Shown: positions 53,563 to 63,157 of the stretch, one piece after another | Layout of the letters: each line of letters opens with the position of its first letter | Position numbering within the stretch: position 1 is the first letter of the stretch | Assembly (NCBI GenBank): GCA_964035575.1 | Contig: OZ037890.1 | Location: 558,001-622,000, forward strand | Origin: Rhynchopus sp. YZ270_cl-10 | Lineage: Eukaryota; Euglenozoa; Diplonemea; Diplonemida; Diplonemidae | Length of the DNA: 64,000 bases | Direction of reading: 5' to 3' | Program-made: the position numbers and the translations under genes | Notes under the pieces: generated by a model | Database searches by the model: none | The model's input: the letters and a program-made list of their open reading frames with translations, nothing else | What the model was told of the DNA's origin: nothing

Positions 53563-55969
53563 ATGACCGCCATGAGTGAGGAGGACCGCAAACAGGCGGC
53601 GGTCAATGCACGGAAGGAGGGGAACAAGGCGCTTGTTGCTGGAGATGCGCAGGCTGCGTTTGAGGCGTACTCAGAAGGGCTGCGCCATATGCCCGAAGAC
53701 CACCTGCTTCTTGGCAACAGAAGCGAGGCGCTGCTGGTCATGGAGCGAAGCGAAGAGGCGCTGGCAGACGCAGCAGCGTGCGTCGAGCAGAGCGAGGGGC
53801 GCTGGTCGAAGGGGTTCCTCCGAAAGGCAAACGCCGAGGTCGCCCTCGGACAGACACGCGAGGCAATACACACCCTCCGTGCAGGCATGCGTGCGCTCGC
53901 CCCAACCGACTCCAAAGAGCCTTGGCTCGACAAGCTCGCCTCCGTCAAAGACCTCCACTTCAAAGTTCGTGTAGAAGACAACGAAAAGATGGGTCGTGTC
54001 TTGGTGGCAAACCAGCCGTTCACCCCCGGTGCGGAGGTGATGTCGGAGCTGCCGGTGTTGATGTGGGATGCGGTCAAGATAGGGGTGGAGAAGGACCCTA
54101 CCCCGGGGGACAAGCCGGTCACCTTTGTGTCGCCTGCACCGCCGCAGGCGAGCAAGCAGTCGTACAAAGACGCAGGGGCGGAGGAGGGGGTGGAGGCGCC
54201 GCAAGGGGAGGTGCAGGTGGAGCAGCCGGCACTGGAGGCAGTAGTGGAGTCAGCACACTCGTCGCTTGTGGAGAAGATGAGCAAAATCTGCGAGTCCTGC
54301 CAGGTGCACCCAGCATACGCAGCACACCTCGAAAACTTCCTTGCCCTCGGTGAAGAGGAGCAAGACATTGTTCTCAAATGTATGTTTTTCTAAAAAATAA
54401 AAATGTTTCCAAAAAATGCTGCAAATTGTCAATTTTTTGATGTGCTTTGTTGGACTAAGCACGACAGACTTAGGTTCATCTTATAAACTCTTCTTCTTTT
54501 TATGATTATTTTGGTGCCTCGCAGAACTACGCATCCTCCAACTTCACCCCAATATCGACCATCAAATACACCTACCCATCTGTTTGTCTACCCATTTCAT
54601 CATTTTTTTTTTTTTTTTGTTTGGCTGTCCTCATTCACCTAGATTCTCTTGCACACCTTCCTATCATCCTTCTCTCCTGCAGGCTGCTGCCCGACACTGC
54701 CTATGTCACGTGTCGCAATCAACCTTGTACGTGCCTCTGCTGCTCTATCGAACCTGCCTCAGCTGAAAGGGCTTGGTCAGATGAAGATTGTCAAACTGAT
54801 GATCATCAACAAAGTCAACACGCACCGCATGCTTGGCAATAAGAGCGGTCTTTATGAGGTATAGCCTATATTATGTGACACCTTTTTTACCCATTTTCAC
54901 TTAGGTTGCGTCCAAGATGGCACACAGCTGCACCCCGAACACACTGTATGACGGCACACACCGGCGTTTCATTGCAATCAAGAACATCCCGAGGGACGCC
55001 TTGGTGACCTTCTCATACAACTCGTCGCAGTACATGGTGCACAGCAGCGAGGTGCGGCAGACGATTCTGCGTCAAGCATTCCTCTTTGTCTGCAAATGCG
55101 AGCGCTGTGTGGGCGTCGACCACACTAGGGGGATTGCGTGCAAATGCGGGAAGGGGTCTGCGGGGATCGACACTGACGAGGCTATCCGCTACAGAACCGG
55201 CACACGCCTCATTGACAACGAACGGGGTCTGACTGACGTAAAGGCGTGGTCCTGCAATGCCTGCGGAGGCACCTGGTCTGACGAAGATATGTCCGCCGAG
55301 CTGGAGCGCGAGGAGAAGCTTGAACGCGAGGTGCACGACCTCGAATCCGAGATCGACACCACCGTCAAATACCAATACGAACGTCTCAAGCAGTGCGTCG
55401 AGCGTGCCCTGCAGTACCTCAGCCGCAACCATTGGTGCTACATCCGCCTCTGCTGCCTGCTTGCACACTACCACTACCACCTTGCACGCAGATCCCCCTC
55501 CTTTGCGTCGGACCTCCTGCAGCTTGCGGTTCTGTGGGGAAAGAAGTACAGCGCAGGCCTTGTCCGCACCAAGGTTGCAGAGCATGTCCCCATGATGTAT
55601 GTGGAGTGGGGCTACTGGCTGTCGTTGGTGTGTGGAGACTGGCCGCACCTTTTGCAGGAGAAGGTCACGTTGTTGGAGGGGACGTACCCGACGTACAGTA
55701 CGATCTACCCCGATGACAAGGAGACGCAGAGAATTTCAGCGATTCTTGCGGAGTCGCAGAAGCGGGTTAAGTCCTTCCGCAACAAAGCGTACCTTGGCAA
55801 GTCATACAAACAACTCAAATACGACTATGACGAGTCAGAGCTCTTCGACATGTGGGAGAACCTCCTCGCAGATCAATACATGGACCAAGTCCGCTCCAAC
55901 CCCAACAGCGGCTTCGAGCATCTCCTCAAAGAAGGGCATATGGATCCCAACACAACAACGTCCTCGTGA
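53563..55969 (+). CDS. TPR-SET protein (SMYD-like lysine methyltransferase), three exons
   Basis: Exons are 53563-54379, 54683-54858 and 54905-55969, with introns GTATGT...TGCAG and GTATAG...TTAG. The joined product is 685 aa. Residues 1-115 are about three TPRs (ARKEGNKALVAGDAQAAFEA). The split SET domain starts around 145 (MGRVLVANQPFTPGAEVMSE) and resumes in exon 3 with SKMAHSCTPNTLYD and IPRDALVTFSYNSS. The catalytic-site motif is AHSC, not NHSC, a variant seen in some SMYD relatives; the Tyr of FSY is present. The post-SET cysteines CKCERC...CKCG follow. The usual MYND zinc finger inside SET is missing; only CESC remains. The C-terminal 300 residues are helical, as in SMYD. It should methylate lysine on protein substrates. 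Intron 1 contains an R1 repeat (54450-54500). Confidence 0.8.
54450..54500 (+). repeat. R1 repeat inside SMYD-like intron 1
   Basis: GGACTAAGCACGACAGACTT then AGGTTCATCTTATAAACTC and a pyrimidine run close to the acceptor side of the intron. Confidence 0.65.
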
Positions 55970-57156
55970 GAGGGGGTGTTGGAGTTGTCAAAAGAAATGA
56001 AAATTGAGTCTCATCGAAAAAAGGGATGGGTTTAGTAGATTATGTGGTTGTTTGTTTTCTTTTTCCCCCTTGAAACGATATTTTTTTGTTGTTGTTTTGT
56101 GTGTTTGGTGGAGTTTTGGAGGTTTATTTTCTGTAGGGTGGGTGAAGCGCTAAAAAACTTCTTTCCAAATGTCACAAAACAAAAAAAACGACAAACCAAA
56201 CAAAATAAAAACGAAAATATTCCGCGTATTTCTTAAGCACGCATTCGCATATTATCTCCCAAGAGAGGCCAGAGGTCTTTCGCCACAAAAAAAATTTTTT
56301 TCCACAAAAAAATAAAACTTGTGTGTGTTGATCTGTAACAGATTTTTTTTGTTGGGGCAACACATCTCCCCACCACCCCAAATCCGCATAGCAATTTTCC
56401 CCCTATTAGAGAAACTATTGAGCGTAAAAACAGAAACAAAAAAGTTGGTTGGATATGAAGAAAATCAGGGTTTTTTTCTACGAGGGAGAGGAAAAACCCT
56501 GGAAAAGTTTAAAAAAAAAGAAAAAGACACAACGAGAAAACCCTTATTAGAGACTTCCTTGCCCTCCCTTCCCTTGACAGTGGAAAAATTCAAAACTGTT
56601 ATATTTTTTGAAATATTCACCAGATATTTGTCAACTAAGATATGAGATGCGAAAAGAAGCAAAAAGGGACCCTATCCCCCCACCTTGAGTGGTGTGGAAC
56701 CTCCCCCCGCTACGTAGCACAACAAGGTAACTTTGGTATGAAGCAGTGACAGAGTTCAGTGCGCCAAAACCTCTCTTACACGGTGGTCAGGTCCAGGTGA
56801 GATAGCAAATAGCCCGTAGGAGAATGAGAGCAGTTCTCACTGCTTTTTTTTTGCGGTTTTTTTACCAGAGAGTCCGAGACAGAGAAAGTCCGATTTTTTG
56901 CTCAAAATTGGGTTGGGGAGAGGTCATAGTTGTATTGCAATACTTTGCTACCCCACCTGGACCTGGCCACTGTGTACACTGTAGGTATTCGTTAAAACAG
57001 AAGAACAATAAAATACGAAGGGCGTTGCTGAATCGGGTTGTATCTCACAAAACAAAAACAAAAACAAAACAAAAAAGAGACAAACAAACAAGCAGCCAAA
57101 AAAAGACCCTTTTTTCTCTCAGATGTCCATCTCGAAATGTAGGACGGCATGGTTAG
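55970..57156. other. Spacer, A/T-rich
   Basis: No gene or dispersed repeat is recognised with confidence. Repeated AAAAC units are at about 57055-57075. The two halves of a CCAGGTGAGAT / CCACCTGGACCTGG inverted block near 56790 and 56955 suggest a further foldback element. Confidence 0.35.
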
Positions 57157-57205
57157 GTCCACAAAGGCTGTCACGAGCGGGATTTGTATTTATTTCAAGT
57201 CAACT
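57157..57205 (+). repeat. R4 repeat, diverged
   Basis: GGTCCACAAAGGCTGTCACG then AGCGGGATTTGTATTTATTT and CAAGTCAAC. Confidence 0.55.
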
Positions 57206-57224
57206 TTCTCGTCATTTAGGGATA

Positions 57225-57800
57225 TGGTATCTCCAATCCATGCGAAGGCAGACAGTACTCTGATCAGGAAACTCCACCTCTTCACCGTTGCACCATCCAA
57301 GAGTAACGAAACGTCTTTTCCTCTCAATTTCTCGAGAAAGTCTCGACTGCGTCAACTCCTCCATTCTGTCGATTTCGGGTGCTACGTCTGTCGGGAATAG
57401 CTTCGCACCACGAAGCTCATGGCCATATTCCATCAACACACGGAAGGGGGATCCAGACTCAAGCAAAGAAACTGGGAGACACTAGGCGGCAAACGTATGC
57501 GCAAGCAGTTGAATGAACGTTGTGCACCCAAACCCGTACTGGCAGTGATTGTGCCAGTCTTCTCAAGGTTAGATCCTCATTCATTGTTCCCTTATCTTTC
57601 ATCTTATATACGCTTGTGGATTCATCCACGCGACACTTCGCCTTCAGCACCTTTCTGTTCTCGTCAATCCCAAGGTCGAACCAGCACCTATCTGAAAAAA
57701 AATGTACTGTGTCACCGTCGACAACCGTGGCACCACCTTCCATACTTTGATTGCAATCAAAGACGACTAATAAGCCCAGGTTCATCTTTTATATAGACCT
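57225..57800 (-). pseudogene. Unidentified coding remnant flanked by R4 and R1
   Basis: Two overlapping minus-strand frames (about 57785-57459 and 57466-57212) look protein-like, with GATVVDGDTVHFFSDRCWFD in one and PEIDRMEELTQSRLSREIER in the other. On the + strand the segment ends in a diverged R1 tail (GCAATCAAAGACGACTAATA) at 57755-57800. No family is recognised. It may be old mobile-element or host-gene sequence. Confidence 0.3.
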
Positions 57801-57914
57801 TTTTTTTTTTACGGTACTTCTCCCGATAATGTACACAGCAACGTTGCTTGACGCTACCTTCACCTTGGTGTTGCACGTTGTCTTCCATATTTTTTATGTC
57901 AAGCATATCAAGCA

Positions 57915-58054
57915 TTTTTCTTCCCCTTCTCTGTCCTCACCCCCCCCTCTTTCCCCTCCCTTCAGAATACATAATACACACGATGCGGATTTAAAACCCT
58001 ATCAAAAGGTTAGTGCAACCCTTGGGGTGAGCCACAAAACAAACCTGTTTTTTT
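57915..58054 (+). promoter_or_regulatory. Leader acceptor of the PTEN-like gene
   Basis: The tract CTTCCCCTTCTCTGTCCTCA, continuing C/T-rich, ends TTCAG at 57965, 90 nt before the ATG. Confidence 0.5.
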
Positions 58055-60997
58055 ATGTTCAGAAAGAAGAAGGATGGCTCGCAAAGCCCTCGCAAGGACA
58101 ATGAGAGCCCCACCAAAAGCCCTGGGAAGAGCGGAAGCCCACCGAAGGGTGGGGGTGGGCTGCTCACCACGAAAATGCGCGGCATGGTCTCTATGAACAA
58201 AGTGAGGTTTCAGGAGGACGGATTCGACCTGGATTTGACATACATAACAAAAAGGATTATTGCAATGGGGTTTCCTTCACATGGCACTGAAGCTTTGTAC
58301 CGCAATCCGGTTGAAAAGGTGGAACAATTCTTTAACACCAAATACAAAGACCATTTCCGTGTCTACAACCTATGCATTGAACGGCAATACGACAAAGAGA
58401 CCCGCTTCCAAGGCAGCTTCAAGGTGCTCCCCTTTGAAGATCATAATGCGCCAGCCCCTATCCGTATTATTCCCGATTTTGTCGACGACGTGAAAGCCTA
58501 TCTCGCAGAGGACGACCGCAACGTTGTCGCAGTGCACTGCAAAGCAGGCAAGTCGCGGACAGGAGTGCTCATCTCCTCCTTCATGATGGCAACAGACCCA
58601 GAGTATAGAGACCCCAAAAAGGCTCTAGAGAGGTTCAACACCCTCAGAACCAATGATGGTCTTGGAGTTAACATTCCATCTCAGGTATACTTTTTTTCCC
58701 TCAAAAAATTTTTTAAAAAAGGTCCGCTTTTTTTGTGATGCTCGTTTAGCGTTTACTAAATGGTTCCAAATTTTTGCATTTTTTAATGGTTGGAGGTTCA
58801 CCCCCCGTACCAAGACTGTATTTTCAAGCCAAAATTTAGCCAAAATTGGTTTTGCTTCACAAAAAAAAAACCCCCCTACAGATCCGTTATGTAGGCTACT
58901 ATGGGAAGATCCTTGAACAGTACGGTGGAAAGCCGCCACCTTCCCCACCTATTAAGATCTCCGGTATTACTTTAAAGGGCGGTGCGAAGTGGGACCTATA
59001 CGTTGAGATCCGCGAGGGGCCCATGCGGATGGGAAAAGAAGCTGTCACACGGTTCGACTCACGAAAGATGTTTGGGTTTAAATCTGCGGTTTCTGGTCCA
59101 GGGTCGTATAGCTTTGATCTGAGTCCATTTGAGATTATTGCGAGAGGTGATTTGAAGATTATTTTTAAGTCTTCTAAGCGTGTAGGATCTGACGACCATT
59201 TGTTTCATTTTTGGGTGAATACTGCGTTTGTTGAGGATGGGGTGCATACGTTTACGAAGTCGATGTTGGATAAGGCTGCGAAAGACCCCAAAAACGAAAA
59301 ATTTAAGGAAAATTTGACGGTAACTCTTACCACGGATGCGGCCCCGGCAGATGCTAGACAGCGTGGCGATTCTGAGTTCTTTGCGAAGAAACAGGGTGGT
59401 GGTGCAGACCTCCCCTGCTCCCCAAACTCCGTCCACACCCCAGGGGCCGCGTCGCCCACCTCTGACCTCCCTACCAGCCCACCGGTAGACGCACCCCCGA
59501 CACCTCCTGTGGTGCCGTGTCCGTTCCCTGGGGTGGAGCCCGCGGCAGTGGTGGAAGAGGAGCCCGTAGAGGTGCTTGGGGAAGAAGAGGAGAAGGGAGA
59601 GATAGTGCAGGAGGAGGAGGAGGTGGTGGGGGTGGTCAGTGCAGAGGTGGTGGAGGAGGTGGAGGAAACAGCTGCGGAATGTCGTCTCAGGGAGCTGAAG
59701 GAGCAGCGGGAGAAGGTATATTTTTTTTTTCCCCTTTCTTTTTGTTCTGCTTTGCTTGCAAACAAAGGGCGCATTTTGTTGCTCTCAAAATGCTTTTTTG
59801 TTTTCCTAAATTGAACGAAAATGTGTTTAGTTTTTTTACTGCAAAAAAAAATATTCTGTCTCAACCTGACCTCCTTCCCTGAAAATAGGGGCGAGAACTG
59901 CATAAATTTGTGATTCATTGATCGCTGTGCTGCGTCCTCAAGGATTGGCACATCTCCCCCCTTTCAATGCGGCTTATGGGTTTGACACCCTAAACCTTGC
60001 ACACGTATTAGACTCCTTGGTCCGTGTTCCAACACCTGGGTGTAATTACCCACCCCTCCCATCTAGAACATTAACTAATTCTTTCCCTACACAGCGCCAA
60101 CGAGAACGCGAAGAGGAGAAAGCCCGACGTGAGAAGGAACGAAAAGAGGCGGAGCAGAAACGCAAAGATGATGCTGCAGCACGCGACGCCCGGCAACGCG
60201 AGGAGGCTGAGACACGGCGGCGGGAGCGCGAAGAGAAGCGCCGCGCACGCGAAGAGGCGCGGTCCGGGCGGACCACCACCACGACGAGCTCCCTCTCCCC
60301 CACCTCCACGTCACCACCGGCATCACCTTCATACGACACCCCCACACCCGTCTTCTCCACCCCCTTCCTCGAAGAAGCCAATGCAGACACTGCCGACCCC
60401 CTTGCTGCGCTATACCCAGAGTCATCGCATTCTCCGGACCCTCCCAGGACAGACCCGGTGTACACCCCAGCTTCACCAACGCACACTCCACCTGGTGTAG
60501 TTGAGCTTGCTTTGGCAGAGGTATTGGATCCGGTTCCAGCTTCGGTTCCGATTGTGGAAGATACGGCAGATGTCGTACCGAGTCTTGATATAATGGATGC
60601 AGAGGCGGAGCTCGAAGTGCAACAGAGGGCCACCCTGCGGGCACATCGAAAGCAGTTGTTCAACGTAGAGGAATACCACGAACGGCTTGCGGCAGAGCAG
60701 AGAGAAGAAAGGACGGGCGGCGATTTGTACGTACACGGTGTGCACACAGAGGTTGTGTCTCTGGCGATGGGCATAATAAAAAGGGTAGAGGCCATTGAAG
60801 CTGCCTGCAGCACGACCCTCAATGGTGAGAACAGTGTGATACGCAAAGGGGAAAGGGGTGGAGCTAGAGAACCCCTCTCCCTCGTCGCGCTCAGTGTACT
60901 TCAACGAAGCGCTCGCCTCGAGATCATGGTGAGGCAGGAGGCGGACCACAGGAACCTGCGCATCTCCCATAGACAAAGCTTTGCGGAACGTTCCTAG
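58055..60997 (+). CDS. PTEN: PTEN-like phosphoinositide phosphatase with long C-terminal tail, three exons
   Basis: Exons are 58055-58684, 58882-59715 and 60095-60997. The introns (GTATAC...TACAG and GTATAT...CACAG) fall between codons. 788 aa. Residues 1-45 are basic and Ser/Pro-rich. The phosphatase domain, about 46-215, opens with QEDGFDLDLTYITKRIIAMG and has PFEDHNAP (WPD-loop equivalent) and HCKAGKSRTG, the CX5R P-loop with PTEN's two lysine positions (PTEN: HCKAGKGRTG). Exon 2 starts IRYVGYYGKILEQ and continues into a C2 domain to about 385. The enzyme should remove the 3-phosphate of PIP3 at membranes. The tail is Pro/Glu-rich and then a charged coiled-coil (REREEEKARREKERKEAEQK), far longer than in human PTEN (403 aa). 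The last 65 codons and 3' flank are duplicated at 62559-62950. Confidence 0.93.
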
Positions 60998-61200
60998 ACC
61001 TTTTGGCGGGTCTGGATGCTTTTTTTATTGTATTTTCCCTAACCCCCAAAAATTTCTTCTTTTTTTTTAACGAATGCGTTCGAAAAAATGGGGGAAAATC
61101 ACTTTGTAATGTTGAAAAATTATTCAAAAAAGAAAGGATATCTCTTTTTGTTTCCTCCACTGCCTCCACTCCCTCCGCTCTGCTGATACTTTTCCTTTTA
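60802..61200 (+). repeat. Segmental duplication, copy 1 (PTEN-like 3' end and flank)
   Basis: Nearly identical to 62559-62950, with a few substitutions and short indels in homopolymers. It covers the last 65 codons of the PTEN-like gene and about 200 bp beyond. Confidence 0.9.
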
Positions 61201-61394
61201 TTAATACACAATTTTCTCAGGAGGACACCGGGAATTGATTTCAGCCATAGACTGACAAAGATAATAATTATTCAATAGCTGTTTTCAATATTTCCACCAA
61301 TATCAATACAAAACCTGCCGATGAGCGGTTGTGTACCTTCCCCGTTGACGCCACCAACCATCGCATCAAACACAACAGACCCCTCAACAATATG

Positions 61395-62585
61395 ATGGAT
61401 GTGACCTTTGTGCTGGAAGAGTCAGGCGTGGCTGCGACAGTGGAGGTGCCGTGCGAGGCGAACGCTGCAGCGGCAAAGGAGGTCGCGTGCACGGCGCTTG
61501 CTGTCTCGCCTGCGTCTGTCGAGATGCGCATCGGCACGCAGGTGCTGGAGGGGACGTGCCGTCTGCAGGACACTGCGTTTGATGCAGGGGTGCAGGTTGT
61601 GCTTGCCCGCCCTCGCTTTGCCGACATCAAGTGTCCTGCTGAGTACCGTGTAGAGGAGTGCGCGACGATGACGCTGTCGCGTTGTGGAACGCTCTGCGTC
61701 CACAGTCACGAGAGTGGGCACGTTGGCGGCTTCGACACAGAAACCTTCGCTGCTGTCTTCTCGTTCGAAGCGTGGACTAAAGTGTACGGTCCGCCTGCCA
61801 TCTCGCAGTGCAAGACACGCTGCTACCTGGCGTGTGAGGGTTGCCTTCTCGAGGTTGCGCTTCCTAGTGGGGAGGTGATCCGCAAAGTTGACGGCCCCTC
61901 GGTTTCAGTACAGATGTGTGGCAGTGTTGTTGTCTCGAAGGGCGAAGACGGCGTCTCTGTGTATGACGAAGACCTGACGTTGCTCTGCTCTCTCTCGCAT
62001 GAGCAGTGCACGAATGTGGCAGTGTCAGACTGTGGTGGGTGGGCGATCACCTCCTCCTATAAGATGCTCACCACACGTCTGTGGGATGTTGCCACAGGTG
62101 AAGCTGTGGTAGATATGCCGGTGGAGACATGTTGGAACGTGGCGCTTTCGCGGTCTGCTTCTGTCTTTGCTGTGGAGCGTGAAAAAACTACCGTGCACTT
62201 CTATGATTGGAGTGGTGCGGCTCTTCGCAGTGTTGATGTGGGTGGGAATAATATCGATCAAATGCAGTTCACCCCTTGTGCGAAGTACCTTCTGGTGGCG
62301 GTAGAAGTTGCGGAATTTATGGATGATGAGGACACGTATGATCCTGATGGCTATTACTATGATCACAAATTATATCTGCGCCAGTATGATGTGTCGACCA
62401 TGTCCTGTGTGCGTGAGATGCAAATCGAGTATGAGACTCCTTTCCCCTTTGCGATATCGCCGTGTTCACGTGTTGTTATGGTTATGCAATCAAATGGCGT
62501 CGTTGTGACAACACACCTGTACCCACACAACAGTGAGCCAGGGGAGAGTGGTGATGAATGCCTGCAGCACGACCCTCAATGGTGA
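61395..62585 (+). CDS. Beta-propeller (WD40-like) protein with beta-grasp-like N-terminus
   Basis: 396 aa from the second of two adjacent ATGs (61392 and 61395). The leader acceptor is probably TTTTCTCAG at 61220. Residues 1-75 (MDVTFVLEESGVAATVEVPC ... VQVVLARP) resemble a ubiquitin-like fold. The remainder shows about six diverged WD40-like blades with phrases such as MTLSRCGTLCVHS, VAVSDCGGWAITSS, TTRLWDVATGEAVVDM and FAISPCSRVVMVM. It probably is a cytosolic interaction platform; the partner is unknown. The stop codon lies inside duplicated DNA: from codon 389 on (ECLQHDPQW) the protein is encoded in a different frame of the PTEN-like 3' duplication, so the original C-terminus may have been replaced. 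Confidence 0.72.
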   Translation: MDVTFVLEESGVAATVEVPCEANAAAAKEVACTALAVSPASVEMRIGTQVLEGTCRLQDTAFDAGVQVVLARPRFADIKCPAEYRVEECATMTLSRCGTLCVHSHESGHVGGFDTETFAAVFSFEAWTKVYGPPAISQCKTRCYLACEGCLLEVALPSGEVIRKVDGPSVSVQMCGSVVVSKGEDGVSVYDEDLTLLCSLSHEQCTNVAVSDCGGWAITSSYKMLTTRLWDVATGEAVVDMPVETCWNVALSRSASVFAVEREKTTVHFYDWSGAALRSVDVGGNNIDQMQFTPCAKYLLVAVEVAEFMDDEDTYDPDGYYYDHKLYLRQYDVSTMSCVREMQIEYETPFPFAISPCSRVVMVMQSNGVVVTTHLYPHNSEPGESGDECLQHDPQW

Positions 62586-62950
62586 GAACAGTGCGATACG
62601 CAAAGGGGAAAGGGGTGGAGCTAGAGAACCCCTCTCCCTCGTCGCGCTCAGTGTACTTCAACGAAGCGCTCGCCTCGAGATCATGGTGAGGCAGGAGGCG
62701 GACCACAGGAACCTGCGCATCTCCCACCGACAAAGCTTTGCGGAACGTTCCTAGACCTTTTGGCGGGTCTGGATGCTTTTTTTTTATTGTATTTTCCCTA
62801 ACCCCCGAAAATTTCTTCTTTTTTTTAACGAATGCGTTCGAAAAAATGGGGGAAAATCACTTTGTAATGTTGAAAAATTATTCAAAAAAGAAAGAATATC
62901 TCTTTTTGTTCCCCTCCACTCCCTCCGCTCTGCTGATATTTTTCTTTTAT
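62559..62950 (+). repeat. Segmental duplication, copy 2
   Basis: The copy of 60802-61200. The PTEN-like coding frame is still open in it (ACSTTLNGENSAIRKGERGG...), with one visible amino-acid change (V to A), although it is not joined to a phosphatase. Its first 27 bp are read in another frame as the end of the propeller gene. Confidence 0.9.
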
Positions 62951-63157
62951 ACCTATAAGCACAGCTTCAAGGAGAAATAGTTCCTCAGATACGGTCGCCA
63001 ATCATCTCTCCAACAGGGTAACAACGAAAAAATCTTTTTTTCCTTTTTACCTATCAGAGTTCCTATTTTTTTGTATTCATACTGTAGATACCGACACAAC
63101 ATAACCACCACAGAGAACTATTCTACTGAGTGAATCCCGCTCATTACACTTTCCCAC

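Noticed and set aside
53541-54377. 278-codon minus-strand frame
   Set aside because: It is a shadow of SMYD-like exon 1, which carries clear TPR and SET motifs.
60046-60846. 266-codon minus-strand Ser/Arg-rich frame
   Set aside because: It is a shadow of PTEN-like exon 3; the plus frame continues the spliced gene.
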